Positions 10,453 to 18,723 of a stretch of DNA of 64,000 nucleotides are shown piece by piece. A program made the translations under genes and the position numbers. The notes under the pieces are model-generated. The model was not told the DNA's origin. It did not search any database and saw nothing but the letters and a program-made list of their open reading frames with translations. The DNA is from Methylobacterium nonmethylotrophicum. Its GTDB lineage: Bacteria; Pseudomonadota; Alphaproteobacteria; Rhizobiales; Beijerinckiaceae. The stretch covers positions 186,001-250,000 of the forward strand of contig NZ_SRLB01000004.1 of assembly GCF_004745635.1 (NCBI RefSeq). The letters run 5' to 3'. Each line of letters begins with the position of its first letter. Within the stretch, counting starts at the first letter, position 1.

Positions 10453-10691
10453 GGCGTCCTCCCTGGCCGGACGCGTCGCCGGAAAAACCCCGGGCGCGGT
10501 CCGTCTCGTTCGTGTGGCGAGGCCGATCCGCCGTTGCGACGAGGTCGTGCCTCTCGATCCTTGAACTGCAGGCCATGGCGTGGCCGCAGCGGCCCGGCGC
10601 CAAGAATCGCGGTCCCGATCGCCCGGCGCCGATGAGCCTCGACGCTAGCGCGTTGCGGAAGGGGCATCCATTTCCTAGTCTGCGAACCACA

Positions 10692-10708
10692 TGTGAAAAA
10701 TCTTCACA
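10692..10708. promoter_or_regulatory. LysR-box-like palindrome between monooxygenase and LysR genes
   Basis: The sequence TGTGAAAAATCTTCACA is a perfect 6-bp inverted repeat with a 5-bp spacer and fits the T-N11-A pattern of LysR-family binding sites. It ends 25 bases before the LysR start codon at 10734, in the shared divergent promoter region, where autoregulation would be expected. It is a candidate operator; binding is inferred. Confidence 0.55.
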
Positions 10709-10733
10709 AGTCCGTCAGGGAGGCGCACCGGTC

Positions 10734-11705
10734 ATGAACCGCTTCGGGGAGATGCTGGTCTTCGTGCGGGCGGTGGAGGATGGCGGCTTCTCGGCCGCTG
10801 GCCGCAGCCTGACGATGACGCCCTCGGCGGTGAGCAAGCTGATCGGCCGCCTGGAGAGCCGGCTCGGCGTGGCGTTGTTCAACCGGGCCGCCCGCACCGT
10901 CACGCTGACGGCGGAAGGAGAGGCGTTCTACACCGCGGCCCTGCGGGCGATCGAGGCGGTCGAGGACGCCGAGGCCTCGGTGCTGGGCGGCAGGGCGGCG
11001 CAGGGCACGCTGCGCGTCCGCTCGATGCCGACCTTCGCGACCCATCAGCTCGCCCCCCTGATCCCGGTCTTCCGGCGCCTGCATCCGGGCATGCGGCTCG
11101 ACTTCGTCCTCAGCATGGAGCCCGGCAACCTGCTCGACGGCGGGATCGACGTGGCGATCCATGTCGGCGAGCTCGCCGATTCGTCCCTGGTGGCCCGGCG
11201 GTTCGCCAGCACCCGCTGGATCATCTGCGCCGCGCCGGCCTATCTCGCGGCCCGGGGAACACCGCGGTGCCCGGAGGATCTGGCGGCCCACGAATGCCTG
11301 AACTTTCCCTCCACCGCGCCCTGGAGCACCTGGAGCCTGCGCGACGAGGCCGGGACGACCCGGCGGCTCAAGCCGGCCGGGAGCGTGGCGGCGAATACCG
11401 GCCAGATGCTGCTCGCCATGGCCCGCGCCGGGGCCGGGATCGTGCGGCTGGCCGAGTTCCACATCATCCACGACCTGCGCGCCGGCCGGCTGGTCGAGCT
11501 CTTCCCGGAGCGCCACAGCGGCGCCGAGGATCCGATCTACGCCCTCTATAACGGCCGGCGGCACCTCAGCCCGCGGATCCGCGTCTTCCTGGACTTCCTG
11601 GAGATGTCGTTCTCCCAGCAGCCGCCGTCCTGGGAGAGATCCCTGGACGAGCGCGTGCGGGGACGGCCTCACGAGGTGCTCCTGACGGAGGTCCCGCATC
11701 GCTGA
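10734..11705 (+). CDS. LysR-family transcriptional regulator
   Basis: The protein has 323 residues with an N-terminal winged helix-turn-helix (FSAAGRSLTMTPSAVSKLIG, roughly residues 18-37) and a C-terminal LysR substrate-binding domain. The start at 10734 (MNRFGEMLVFVRAVEDGG) is the canonical LysR opening; GTCAGGGAGG lies upstream. It is divergent from the Baeyer-Villiger-type monooxygenase and very probably regulates it and itself through the palindrome at 10692-10708. The effector is unknown, though a ketone or its product is the natural guess. Confidence 0.9.
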   Translation: MNRFGEMLVFVRAVEDGGFSAAGRSLTMTPSAVSKLIGRLESRLGVALFNRAARTVTLTAEGEAFYTAALRAIEAVEDAEASVLGGRAAQGTLRVRSMPTFATHQLAPLIPVFRRLHPGMRLDFVLSMEPGNLLDGGIDVAIHVGELADSSLVARRFASTRWIICAAPAYLAARGTPRCPEDLAAHECLNFPSTAPWSTWSLRDEAGTTRRLKPAGSVAANTGQMLLAMARAGAGIVRLAEFHIIHDLRAGRLVELFPERHSGAEDPIYALYNGRRHLSPRIRVFLDFLEMSFSQQPPSWERSLDERVRGRPHEVLLTEVPHR

Positions 11706-12066
11706 CAGATCCGGTGACGGCGCGTCCCTTGAGCGGGACCGGGAGTTGGTGGGGCTGCCGCTGCGAGCGCGATGTCGACCGCCGCACTCGACCCGCCGTC
11801 GCACGCCCGCGCGGCCTTCTCTCGCAAGTGATACGCTCGCGCCGCCTCGCTCGGCCGGCCTCGATGCGGCGGGTCGCATGAGGGCCGGCCTCTTCCCGCG
11901 TGACCTCGCGATTGCCGCCACCCTCCAGGCGATCGCCGCTCATCCTCATGGACAAGTCCCCTCCCCTGCCGATTACCGAGGAGCTGGCGCCGGCCTGCGC
12001 GCTTCGTCCAGGACCTCGAACTGCGACCGGCGGCAGCGGCGGGCAACCAGGTTGGTGCTTGTTCGG
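11706..12066. other. Intergenic stretch without a recognisable gene
   Basis: Between the LysR gene and the toxin-antitoxin promoter I see no frame with family-like protein sequence. A short open frame at 11948-12079 begins plausibly (MDKSPPLPITEELAPA), and a neighbouring frame then reads ARFVQDLELRPAAAAGN. This could be the frameshifted remnant of a small gene, but it is too short to identify. Confidence 0.4.
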
Positions 12067-12086
12067 ATTATATGTATAATCGCGAT
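12067..12086. promoter_or_regulatory. Palindromic promoter/operator of the toxin-antitoxin pair
   Basis: ATTATATGTATAAT (12067-12080) is a perfect inverted repeat that contains a consensus-like TATAAT -10 box at 12075-12080. It is followed immediately by the overlapping palindrome ATCGCGAT at 12079-12086. The site ends 19 bases before the antitoxin ATG and is sharply more AT-rich than its surroundings. Antitoxins of type II modules usually bind such palindromes over their own promoter; that is the inferred role here. Confidence 0.55.
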
Positions 12087-12105
12087 AATTCAGAGGACGT
12101 ACGGA

Positions 12106-12363
12106 ATGCCGGACAGAACCGTCACGACCGCCGAGTTTCTCCGTCACTTCGGCCGCTACCACGACGAGGCGCGGCTGGCGCCGCTCACCCTGACCAAGCA
12201 CGGCCGGCCGTCTCTGGTCGTGCTCTCGATCGACGCCTACCAGCAACTGACAGCCCAGGCCGACCCCCGTCGGGCCTATGCCGCAGGCGAGACGCCACCA
12301 GATCTGGCGCACCTCATCCTGGCCGAACTCGACCGGCAATCCGCCGAGCACCGGGACGAATAG
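12106..12363 (+). CDS. Type II antitoxin, Phd/YefM-like
   Basis: This small 85-residue protein has the form of a Phd/YefM antitoxin: an N-terminal FLRHFGRYHDEARLAPLTLTKHGRPSLVVLSIDAYQQL, which matches the DNA-binding half of that fold (strand, TKHGRP turn, VVLS strand, then YQ..). A charged C-terminal tail would wrap the toxin. The ATG at 12106 is preceded by AGAGGACG. The stop codon is one base from the next start at 12365, so the two genes are translationally coupled. Exact subfamily assignment is inference. Confidence 0.75.
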   Translation: MPDRTVTTAEFLRHFGRYHDEARLAPLTLTKHGRPSLVVLSIDAYQQLTAQADPRRAYAAGETPPDLAHLILAELDRQSAEHRDE

Positions 12364-12364
12364 G

Positions 12365-12787
12365 ATGGCCAACCCGTTCCCGTCGGGTTCGGTCATCACC
12401 TATCCTTACCTGTGGCGCTGGCAGCACGAGGAAGGGCGCGCCGATGCGCCCAAGGATCGTCCCACTTGCTTGGCCATCGCAGTCCCCGACCGAACCCAGG
12501 GCCTGACCCACCTCGTCCTGCTGGCCATCTCCGGGACGCCGCCGACCGAGGAACAGGCTGCCCTCGAGATTCCGGCACTCGAATTGCGCCGGGCCGGCCT
12601 GTCGACGCTCAAGCGCGGTTGGGTCACGGTCAGCGAGTATAATTACGACGTTGTCGAGAGATCCTTCCACTTCGACCCGAACCAGAAGGCACGCGGTTCG
12701 TTCGGCCCCGGCTTCATGAACCGGATCCGCGACGCGATCCGCCCGCTCTTCGCCGCCGCCCAAGGCCGGATCGATCGAACCCGCTGA
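12365..12787 (+). CDS. PemK-like plasmid-maintenance toxin
   Basis: This 140-residue protein opens with FPSGSVITYPYLWRWQHEEG and KDRPTCLAIAV. I recognise this opening from the alphaproteobacterial PemK-like toxin family (GxVIxYxYLW followed by KxRP). The stretch LLAISGTPPTEEQAALEIP and the later GWVTVSEYNYDVVE also fit that family. MazF/PemK folds are usually ribosome-independent mRNA endonucleases, so growth inhibition by RNA cleavage is the expected role. It sits directly after its antitoxin and just upstream of repA-repB, a typical place for a stabilisation module. Confidence 0.7.
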   Translation: MANPFPSGSVITYPYLWRWQHEEGRADAPKDRPTCLAIAVPDRTQGLTHLVLLAISGTPPTEEQAALEIPALELRRAGLSTLKRGWVTVSEYNYDVVERSFHFDPNQKARGSFGPGFMNRIRDAIRPLFAAAQGRIDRTR

Positions 12788-13078
12788 CCGCATCGCCTTT
12801 CTCGTTGCGGGGTGAAACGATGTCATCGACGCTGCGGGGCGCGGGCGCGTGACCGGAGATCGATGCGTCGCCCGGAACCGTCGCGACGCGGATCGGAATA
12901 CGGCCGCCCTCTCCTTCTCGGCTCTCGCGCATCGCTTCACGCGCGATGGTGTGCGCCGCGGATGCTTAGCTTGTGCGGGGCTTGCGGCGGGCGCGACTCC
13001 CTGCCTCGACGCAGTCCTCTCCTCTCGCTTGCGGTGTTATGGTCGAATCTGCCGTTTCACCGTGAACGAGACAGGTCG

Positions 13079-14302
13079 ATGAATCACCACGTCCAGCCGA
13101 GCGGGCCGGTGTCGCCCAACCAGATCGCGGGCCGCGATGCCCAGATCCTGGGTGCGAAGCTGCGCGAGATCGCGTCCGTCGTCTTCTCGCCGTCTCAGGC
13201 GAAGACCCTGCGCCGGTACACGTCGGGCGAGGTCGCCCGGATCCTCGGGGTGACCGACAGCCGGATCCGGCAGCTGCCCCCCAGCCTGCTCGTCTCGCCG
13301 CCCGAAGTCGCCCCGGGCGGACGCCGGCTCTTCACCCTGGCGGACATCCACGCGCTGCGCGCCCATCTCGACGAGATCGACCGGGTCGGCCGACGCTATC
13401 TCCCGCACCGGGATCCCGCCAAGGGCGAGCACCTCCAGGTCATCGCCTGCGTGAACTTCAAGGGCGGCTCCGGCAAGACGACGACCTCGGCGCACCTCGC
13501 CCAGTCCCTGGTCCTGCGCGGGTACCGCGTGCTCGCCATCGATCTCGATCCGCAGGCCAGCCTCTCGACCCTTCTGGGGGTCAGGCCCGAGAACGAGCCG
13601 GAGCCCTACCCGACCATCTACGATGCGATCCGCTACGGCGATCAGCGGCGCCCCTTCGACGCGGTGATCCGGCAGACCTACTTCACCGGCCTGGATCTGG
13701 TCGCGGCCGACCTGGAGCTGGAGGTCTTCGAGTTCGAGGCGCCGATGCAGTCGGCGCGGCGCAAGCCCAACGATCCGGAGCCGCCGTTCTTCGCGCGGAT
13801 GGGCCTCGCCCTGAACGAGGTGGCGGACCGCTACGACGTCGTGGTGATCGACTGTCCCCCGCGGCTCGGCTACCTGACGATCGCGGCGCTCTGCACGGCG
13901 ACCGCGCTCCTCATCACGATCCATCCGCAGATGCTCGACGTGTCGAGCATGCGCCAGTTCCTGACCATGATGGACGAGATCATGGAGCCCGTGCGCGAGC
14001 AGGGCGCCGCCCCGTCGCACGACTGGTTCCGCTACCTCGTCACCCGCTTCGAGCCGCAGGACACGCCGCAGACCGAGGTGGTCGCGATGCTGCGCGGCCT
14101 GTTCGGCGAGCGCGTCCTGACCAAGGCCATGCTGCAATCGGCGGCGATCTCGAATTCCGGCCTTCGCGGGCAGACCGTCTACGAGACACCGCTCCGGCGC
14201 GACGAGGTCACGGGCTCGACCTACCGGCGCGCGCTCGACGCCCTCGACGCCGTCAACGGGGAGATCGAAGGTCTCATCACCCGCGCCTGGGGCCGCGCAT
14301 GA
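13079..14302 (+). CDS. repA: RepA, ParA-type plasmid partition ATPase
   Basis: RepA of repABC replicons is a Walker-type ATPase that moves DNA with RepB and represses its own operon. The 407 residues match the family length. A MerR-like DNA-binding segment lies at about residues 47-93 (YTSGEVARILGVTDSRIRQL), the deviant Walker A KGGSGKTT at 128-135, and VVIDCPPRLGY is the later Walker B region. I chose ATG 13079 because it gives the usual RepA N-terminus; an 11-bp dyad TTCACCGTGAA at 13056-13066 lies just upstream and may be an operator. No repC follows. Confidence 0.9.
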   Translation: MNHHVQPSGPVSPNQIAGRDAQILGAKLREIASVVFSPSQAKTLRRYTSGEVARILGVTDSRIRQLPPSLLVSPPEVAPGGRRLFTLADIHALRAHLDEIDRVGRRYLPHRDPAKGEHLQVIACVNFKGGSGKTTTSAHLAQSLVLRGYRVLAIDLDPQASLSTLLGVRPENEPEPYPTIYDAIRYGDQRRPFDAVIRQTYFTGLDLVAADLELEVFEFEAPMQSARRKPNDPEPPFFARMGLALNEVADRYDVVVIDCPPRLGYLTIAALCTATALLITIHPQMLDVSSMRQFLTMMDEIMEPVREQGAAPSHDWFRYLVTRFEPQDTPQTEVVAMLRGLFGERVLTKAMLQSAAISNSGLRGQTVYETPLRRDEVTGSTYRRALDALDAVNGEIEGLITRAWGRA

Positions 14303-15312
14303 ACCAGAAGAAGCGCCTCAGCGCCATCATGGGCGCGCCGGTCCAGGCCGATGCCCCGCACCAGGCATCGCCTGACGCGTCAATGGGTTACGCCCCTGTA
14401 GCAGGTGCTACGGCACCCTCCCCGGCCCCGGAGAAGCGCCCGGCGGCGGCGCGCTCGATGGCGGCGATGTGGGCGGCCTCCCGGCCCGCTCCGGCGGAGG
14501 TCGACGGCGCGGTGGTCGACCTCGACCCCGATCTCTGCCTGCCCTCGGCCATCGCCGACCGGGTTCCCGACGTCACCGACGAGGCGTTCGACGCCTTCGT
14601 CGCCCAGATCCGTGAGGAAGGTCAGCATACCCCGATCCTGGTGCGACGGCATCCCCGGCGCGACGGCCAGTACGAGATCGCCTATGGGCGCCGCCGGACG
14701 CGGGCCGCCAAGGCTCTCGGCAAGCCCGTTCGCGCCGTCGTGCGCGACCTGAGCGATGCCGAACTCGTGGTGGCGCAGGGCTCCGAGAACCTGGCGCGGG
14801 AGGACCTGTCCTACATCGAGCGGGCGCACTTCGCCCGGAACATGGAGCGGGCCGGGATCGCCCGGGAGGTGATCCTCCGGGCGATGGGCGTGCATCGCCC
14901 GGACCTCGCCAACTACCTGGCGGTGGCCGAGGCGATCCCCGCCCCGGTGCTCGCCGCGATCGGGCCGGCCCCCAAGGTCGGGCGCCCGCGCTGGCTCACC
15001 CTCGCCGACCGGATCAAGGCCGCAGCCCCGGGCCAGGTCGACATCGCCCTCGCAGCGCCGGGTCTCGTCGGCAAGACCTCGGACGAGCGGTTTACCATGA
15101 TTCTGAACGCCCTCGCGCCGCCGCCGCCGCGCAGGGCGAAGCCCCGGGCCGAGACCGTCAAGGACGCCCGGGGCGTGAAGTTCGCGCGCGTCGAGCGGAG
15201 TTCCGACGGCATGCGCGTGACGCTGGACGAGAAGGCGGAGCCGGGCTTCGCCGACTACCTCGCGGAGCGCCTTCCGGAGATCCTGGCCGCCTACCGGCAG
15301 AGCAAGGGCTGA
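14299..15312 (+). CDS. repB: RepB, ParB-type plasmid partition protein
   Basis: This 337-residue centromere-binding partner of RepA overlaps it by four bases (ATGA). A ParB/Srx nuclease-like domain is seen around residues 75-170 (EEGQHTPILVRRHP, YEIAYGRRRTRAAKALG, SENLAREDLSYIERAHFA), followed by a helix-turn-helix (REVILRAMGVHRPDLANYL) and the RepB C-terminal domain. Together with RepA it should bind parS-like sites and segregate a replicon or a chromosome region. The usual third gene repC, the replication initiator, is missing downstream. Confidence 0.9.
   Translation: MNQKKRLSAIMGAPVQADAPHQASPDASMGYAPVAGATAPSPAPEKRPAAARSMAAMWAASRPAPAEVDGAVVDLDPDLCLPSAIADRVPDVTDEAFDAFVAQIREEGQHTPILVRRHPRRDGQYEIAYGRRRTRAAKALGKPVRAVVRDLSDAELVVAQGSENLAREDLSYIERAHFARNMERAGIAREVILRAMGVHRPDLANYLAVAEAIPAPVLAAIGPAPKVGRPRWLTLADRIKAAAPGQVDIALAAPGLVGKTSDERFTMILNALAPPPPRRAKPRAETVKDARGVKFARVERSSDGMRVTLDEKAEPGFADYLAERLPEILAAYRQSKG
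14398..14411. repeat. Inverted repeat inside repB (candidate centromere-like site)
   Basis: GTAGCAGGTGCTAC is a perfect 6-bp inverted repeat with a 2-bp spacer near the 5' end of repB, in a low-complexity linker region of the protein (about residues 34-38). It does not match the usual repABC parS consensus (GTT-N2-C-N4-G-N2-AAC), so a partition role is only a possibility based on location. Confidence 0.3.
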
Positions 15313-16045
15313 CCCGACGCGCTCCTCGAACAGGAAGGAGACGACGGCACCGCGACAGGCGCGCGGGGCTCGGCGTCCCGGCCGCCAGCGTGGCCCTGGT
15401 CGATGCCCGCGCGACCGTCCTGACCGGGACGGCCCGGCCAGTGGGGGCGGGGTCGAGCCTGATCGCCACCACGACCACTGGGGCAGGGGAGGGCGCTTTC
15501 ACCGATTGGTGCGAACTCATCCCTCGCGCGGTCGCATCGGCGCCTGGCGCCTTTCCGCGCGGGCCCGTCCGGGCGCGGCGGTCGCACGCCGCTCATTCAA
15601 GGGCCTTGGCCGGGCAGCGTCAGGGCCCGGCAGCCTGCACTGAGCGTTGCCTTGATGCGACCTCAGAGACGGTTCGCGGCGTCCCGGATCGGATCGTCGC
15701 GCGGGACCGACCGCCCTCCAGATCCTGCCGCCGGCGGTGCCGCGGGCGCCGGCCAAGCTCGGCACCGACGTGCCGCTCGCGCGCCGGAGGTGCAAACGTC
15801 ACGGCGCCGACGATGGCCGAACGGATCGGCGTGCCGAAGAGCCGCTGTCGCAGGGTCGGGAAGGACGATCCCCCGGTCTCGGCGGGGTCCAGGGCGATCC
15901 GGGCCCGGACGAGCAGGGCCTTCGTCTCGACCGCGAGCGGCTGCCCAGGCGCGTGCCCGGGGCTCCGACGTCCGCCTCGGGAGGCGCCGTCCGCTCGGGT
16001 CGTCGCCGAACCGGCCTCGCGCGATGGGAAAGCGCCCGACCGATC
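15313..16045. other. 733-bp interval without a recognisable gene after repB
   Basis: All open frames here are arginine/proline-rich shadows with no family resemblance, and none resembles RepC. This is the position where repC and the ctRNA/replication origin would lie in a standard repABC operon. The interval separates the partition genes from the convergently oriented metallophore transport genes and may be a decayed or rearranged boundary. Confidence 0.5.
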
Positions 16046-16804
16046 TCAGCGGTAGAAGAACACGGTCCGGTATCCCCTGACCAGCACCACCTCGACCTCG
16101 ATCCCGTAGACCTCGCGCAGGACCGCTTCGGTCACGATCTCCTCGGGCGGCCCGACCGCCACGACCTTCCCGTCGCGCATCGCCACGATCCGGTCCGAGT
16201 AGCAGGAGGCGAAGTTGATGTCGTGGAGCACGGCCACGATCGTGCGGCCGCGCTCGTCCACGGCCCGGCGCAGCAGGCCCATCATGCCGGCGGCGTGGCG
16301 CATGTCGAGGTTGTTCAGGGGCTCGTCGAGCAGGATGCAGTCGGTGTCCTGGGCGAGCACCATGGCGATATGGGCGCGCTGGCGCTGCCCGCCCGAGACC
16401 TCGTCGAGGAAGCGGTCGGCCAGGGGTTCGAGGTCGAGGAACGCCAGGGCGTCCGCCACGTGGGCGCGGTCGGCCGCGGTCAGCCGGCCCTTCGCGTGCG
16501 GGTAGCGCCCGAAGGCGACGAGGTCGCGGATCGTCACCCGCGCAGCGATGCCGTTCTCCTGGCGCAGGATGCCGAGGCGGCGCGCCAGCACGTCGCCCGG
16601 GGTCGCGGCCACGTCGAGGCCGTCGACGAAGGCCCGGCCGGCGCTCGCCGGCAGGAGCCGGCTGACCATCGACAGGAGGCTCGACTTGCCGGCGCCGTTC
16701 GCCCCGATGATCGAGACGAAGCTGCGCGCCGGCAGGCGCAGCGACACGCCGTCCACCACCACGGTGTCGCCGTAGCGGCGCGTAAGGTCTTGCGTCTCGA
16801 TCAT
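16046..16804 (-). CDS. Iron-metallophore ABC transporter ATPase
   Basis: This 252-residue ATPase of the FecE/YclP type has Walker A (GANGAGKS) at residues 34-41, signature VSGGQRQRAHIAM, and Walker B CILLDEPLNNLD. It couples ATP hydrolysis to uptake of a ferric metallophore from the periplasm. It is the last gene of the transport unit and its start overlaps the upstream permease by four bases. The closest subfamily appears to be the petrobactin/catecholate (YclNOPQ, VctPDGC) group, which agrees with the petrobactin-like biosynthesis genes upstream. Confidence 0.88.
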   Translation of the reverse strand: MIETQDLTRRYGDTVVVDGVSLRLPARSFVSIIGANGAGKSSLLSMVSRLLPASAGRAFVDGLDVAATPGDVLARRLGILRQENGIAARVTIRDLVAFGRYPHAKGRLTAADRAHVADALAFLDLEPLADRFLDEVSGGQRQRAHIAMVLAQDTDCILLDEPLNNLDMRHAAGMMGLLRRAVDERGRTIVAVLHDINFASCYSDRIVAMRDGKVVAVGPPEEIVTEAVLREVYGIEVEVVLVRGYRTVFFYR

Positions 16805-17787
16805 CGGGCGCGTCCGGCGAGGAGGACCAGGAGGGTGAGGCCGCCCAGGAACTCGATCACGATCGACAGGGCGGCGTTCATCGCGAAGACCCGCTCCAGC
16901 ACGAGCTGGCCGCCGACGAGCGCGATCGCGGCGATCAGGGCCGCCGCCGGCAGCACGACGGCGTGGCGGTAGGTGGGCATCACCCGGTAGGCGAGGTGGG
17001 CGACGAGGAGGCCGAGGAACGTCACCGGCCCGACCAGCGCCGTCGAGACCGAGACCAGCACGGCGACGAGGACCAGCACCCGGCTCAGCGTCCGGCGGTG
17101 ATCGACCCCGAGGGCGATCGCGGTCTCCCGGCCGAGCAGCAGGACGTCGAGCCGCGGGAGCAGCCGCCAGACCCCGATACCGGCGGCGAGCAGGACGAGG
17201 GCGGCGAGCCCCAGCAGGTCCGGGCGGACGGCGTTGAAGTTGGCGAAGAAGCTCGTCTGCAGCACGACGAACTGGTTCGGATCGAGCATCCGCTGCAGGA
17301 CCTGCGACAGGCTGCGGAACAGCACGCCGCAGATCACCCCGACGAGCAGCAGGACGTGCAGGCCGCGCCCGCTCCGGTCGAGGAGCCAGCGATAGAGGAG
17401 GAGCGCGAACAGCATCATCGCGCCGGTCTCGACGAGGAAGCGCAGCCGCGGATCGCCGAACCCCCCGGCCCCGACCACGACGACGAACCCGGTCTGAATC
17501 AGGCGGTAGAGCGCGTCGAAGCCCATGATCGCCGGCGTCAGGATCCGGTTGCCGGACACCGTCTGGAACAGCACGGTCGCGGTCGCGACGGCGCCGGCGA
17601 CGAGCAGCAGCGAGGCGACCTTGGTGCCGCGGAACGGCAGCACGAAGCCCCAGCGGCCGTTGGCCCCGATCGTCATGAAGGCGACCACGACCCCCGCCGC
17701 CGCGAGGGCGAGGAGCGCCAGCACCCAGCCGGGGCCGAGTCTCGAGCCGAGTCGCGAGAGGGCAGGGGCCTCATGCACGGCCGGCAT
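16801..17787 (-). CDS. Iron-metallophore ABC transporter permease 2 (FecCD family)
   Basis: This FecCD/BtuC-type membrane protein has 328 residues and about nine or ten membrane segments. Family landmarks include GNRILTPAIMGFDALYRLIQT (the N-terminal cytoplasmic turn) and GPVTFLGLLVAHLAYRVM toward the C-terminus. It overlaps the upstream permease by 17 bases, so the two are likely synthesised together and form the heterodimeric channel. It corresponds to the YclO/VctG position in petrobactin-type systems (inference from order and motifs). Confidence 0.87.
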   Translation of the reverse strand: MPAVHEAPALSRLGSRLGPGWVLALLALAAAGVVVAFMTIGANGRWGFVLPFRGTKVASLLLVAGAVATATVLFQTVSGNRILTPAIMGFDALYRLIQTGFVVVVGAGGFGDPRLRFLVETGAMMLFALLLYRWLLDRSGRGLHVLLLVGVICGVLFRSLSQVLQRMLDPNQFVVLQTSFFANFNAVRPDLLGLAALVLLAAGIGVWRLLPRLDVLLLGRETAIALGVDHRRTLSRVLVLVAVLVSVSTALVGPVTFLGLLVAHLAYRVMPTYRHAVVLPAAALIAAIALVGGQLVLERVFAMNAALSIVIEFLGGLTLLVLLAGRAR

Positions 17788-18721
17788 CCCGGCGCAGCAG
17801 AAGGACGAGGAAGAGGCCGCCGCCGACGACGCCCATCACGGTGCCGACCGGGATCTCGAAGGGGTAGCGGATCAGCCGCCCGAGCACGTCGCAGAGGAGC
17901 AGCAGCCCGGCGCCCGCACCCGCCACCAGGGGCAGGGACCGGCGCAGGGTGTCGCCCGCGACGAGCGAGACGAGGTTCGGCACCACGAGGCCGACGAACG
18001 GGATCGTGCCGGCCGTCGCGATGGTCACGGCGGTGATCGACGCCACGAGGGCGATGGCCAGCGCGACGACGCGGCGATAGTCGAGCCCGAGATTGACCGA
18101 GGCGTCGCGGCCGAGGCCCGCGATGGTGATGCGGTCCGCCATCGCGTAGGCGAGGAAGGTGAGCACCGCCGAGAGCCAGAGCAGCTCGTATCGCCCGCGC
18201 AGCACCGTCGAGACGTCGCCCGCCTGCCAGGTGCCGAGGAATTGCAGCATGTCGGTGCGGTAGGCGATGAAGGTCGAGGCCGCGCCGACGACGCCCCCCA
18301 GCATGATCCCGACGAGCGGCACCGTGAGGCGCTCCCGCAGCGGCATGGCGCGCAGGACCCGCAGGAACAGGGCGGTCCCGGCGAGCGCCGTGGCGGCGGC
18401 GGCCAGCATCTTCACGACGACCGGCGCATCGGGGGCGAGCAGCGTGACGAGCAGCATGCCGAGGGTCGCCGAATCCGCCGTGCCGGCGGTCGAGGGCTCG
18501 ACGAAGCGGTTCTGCGCGACGAGCTGCATGATGACGCCCGCCACCGCCATGCCGGCGCCGGCGAGGATCAGCGCGAGGGTGCGCGGGACCCGGCTCACGG
18601 CGAGGATCTCGGCGTCGCGAAGGTCGCCGACGCCGACGAGGAGGCTCGCCGCGGCGAGGGCGGAGAGGGCCAGGAGGGCCAAGAGGGCATAGCCGGCGCC
18701 CCGGGCGGAGGGTCGGCGCAT
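17771..18721 (-). CDS. Iron-metallophore ABC transporter permease 1 (FecCD family)
   Basis: This FecCD-type permease has 316 residues with the family motifs SRVPRTLALILAGAGMAVAG near residue 45, NRFVEPSTAGTADSATLGML near 70, and GTIPFVGLVVPNLVSLV near 230. The gene begins two bases after the binding-protein stop codon and overlaps the next permease by 17 bases. It corresponds to the YclN/VctD position. The substrate should be the metal complex of the metallophore made by the upstream genes. Confidence 0.87.
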   Translation of the reverse strand: MRRPSARGAGYALLALLALSALAAASLLVGVGDLRDAEILAVSRVPRTLALILAGAGMAVAGVIMQLVAQNRFVEPSTAGTADSATLGMLLVTLLAPDAPVVVKMLAAAATALAGTALFLRVLRAMPLRERLTVPLVGIMLGGVVGAASTFIAYRTDMLQFLGTWQAGDVSTVLRGRYELLWLSAVLTFLAYAMADRITIAGLGRDASVNLGLDYRRVVALAIALVASITAVTIATAGTIPFVGLVVPNLVSLVAGDTLRRSLPLVAGAGAGLLLLCDVLGRLIRYPFEIPVGTVMGVVGGGLFLVLLLRRDAGRA

Positions 18722-18723
18722 CG

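Noticed and set aside
11948..12079. Short plus-strand ORF of 43 codons before the toxin-antitoxin pair
   Set aside because: It has a plausible start, but the likely continuation is in another frame and nothing in it can be assigned to a family; kept only as a possible remnant.
13056..13066. TTCACCGTGAA dyad as a parS site
   Set aside because: It is an 11-bp odd-centred dyad and does not fit the repABC parS consensus; more likely an operator or chance.
15517..15795. Possible small gene or repC remnant downstream of repB
   Set aside because: No RepC-like sequence is visible in any frame; the frame is Arg/Pro/Ala-rich and has no convincing start.
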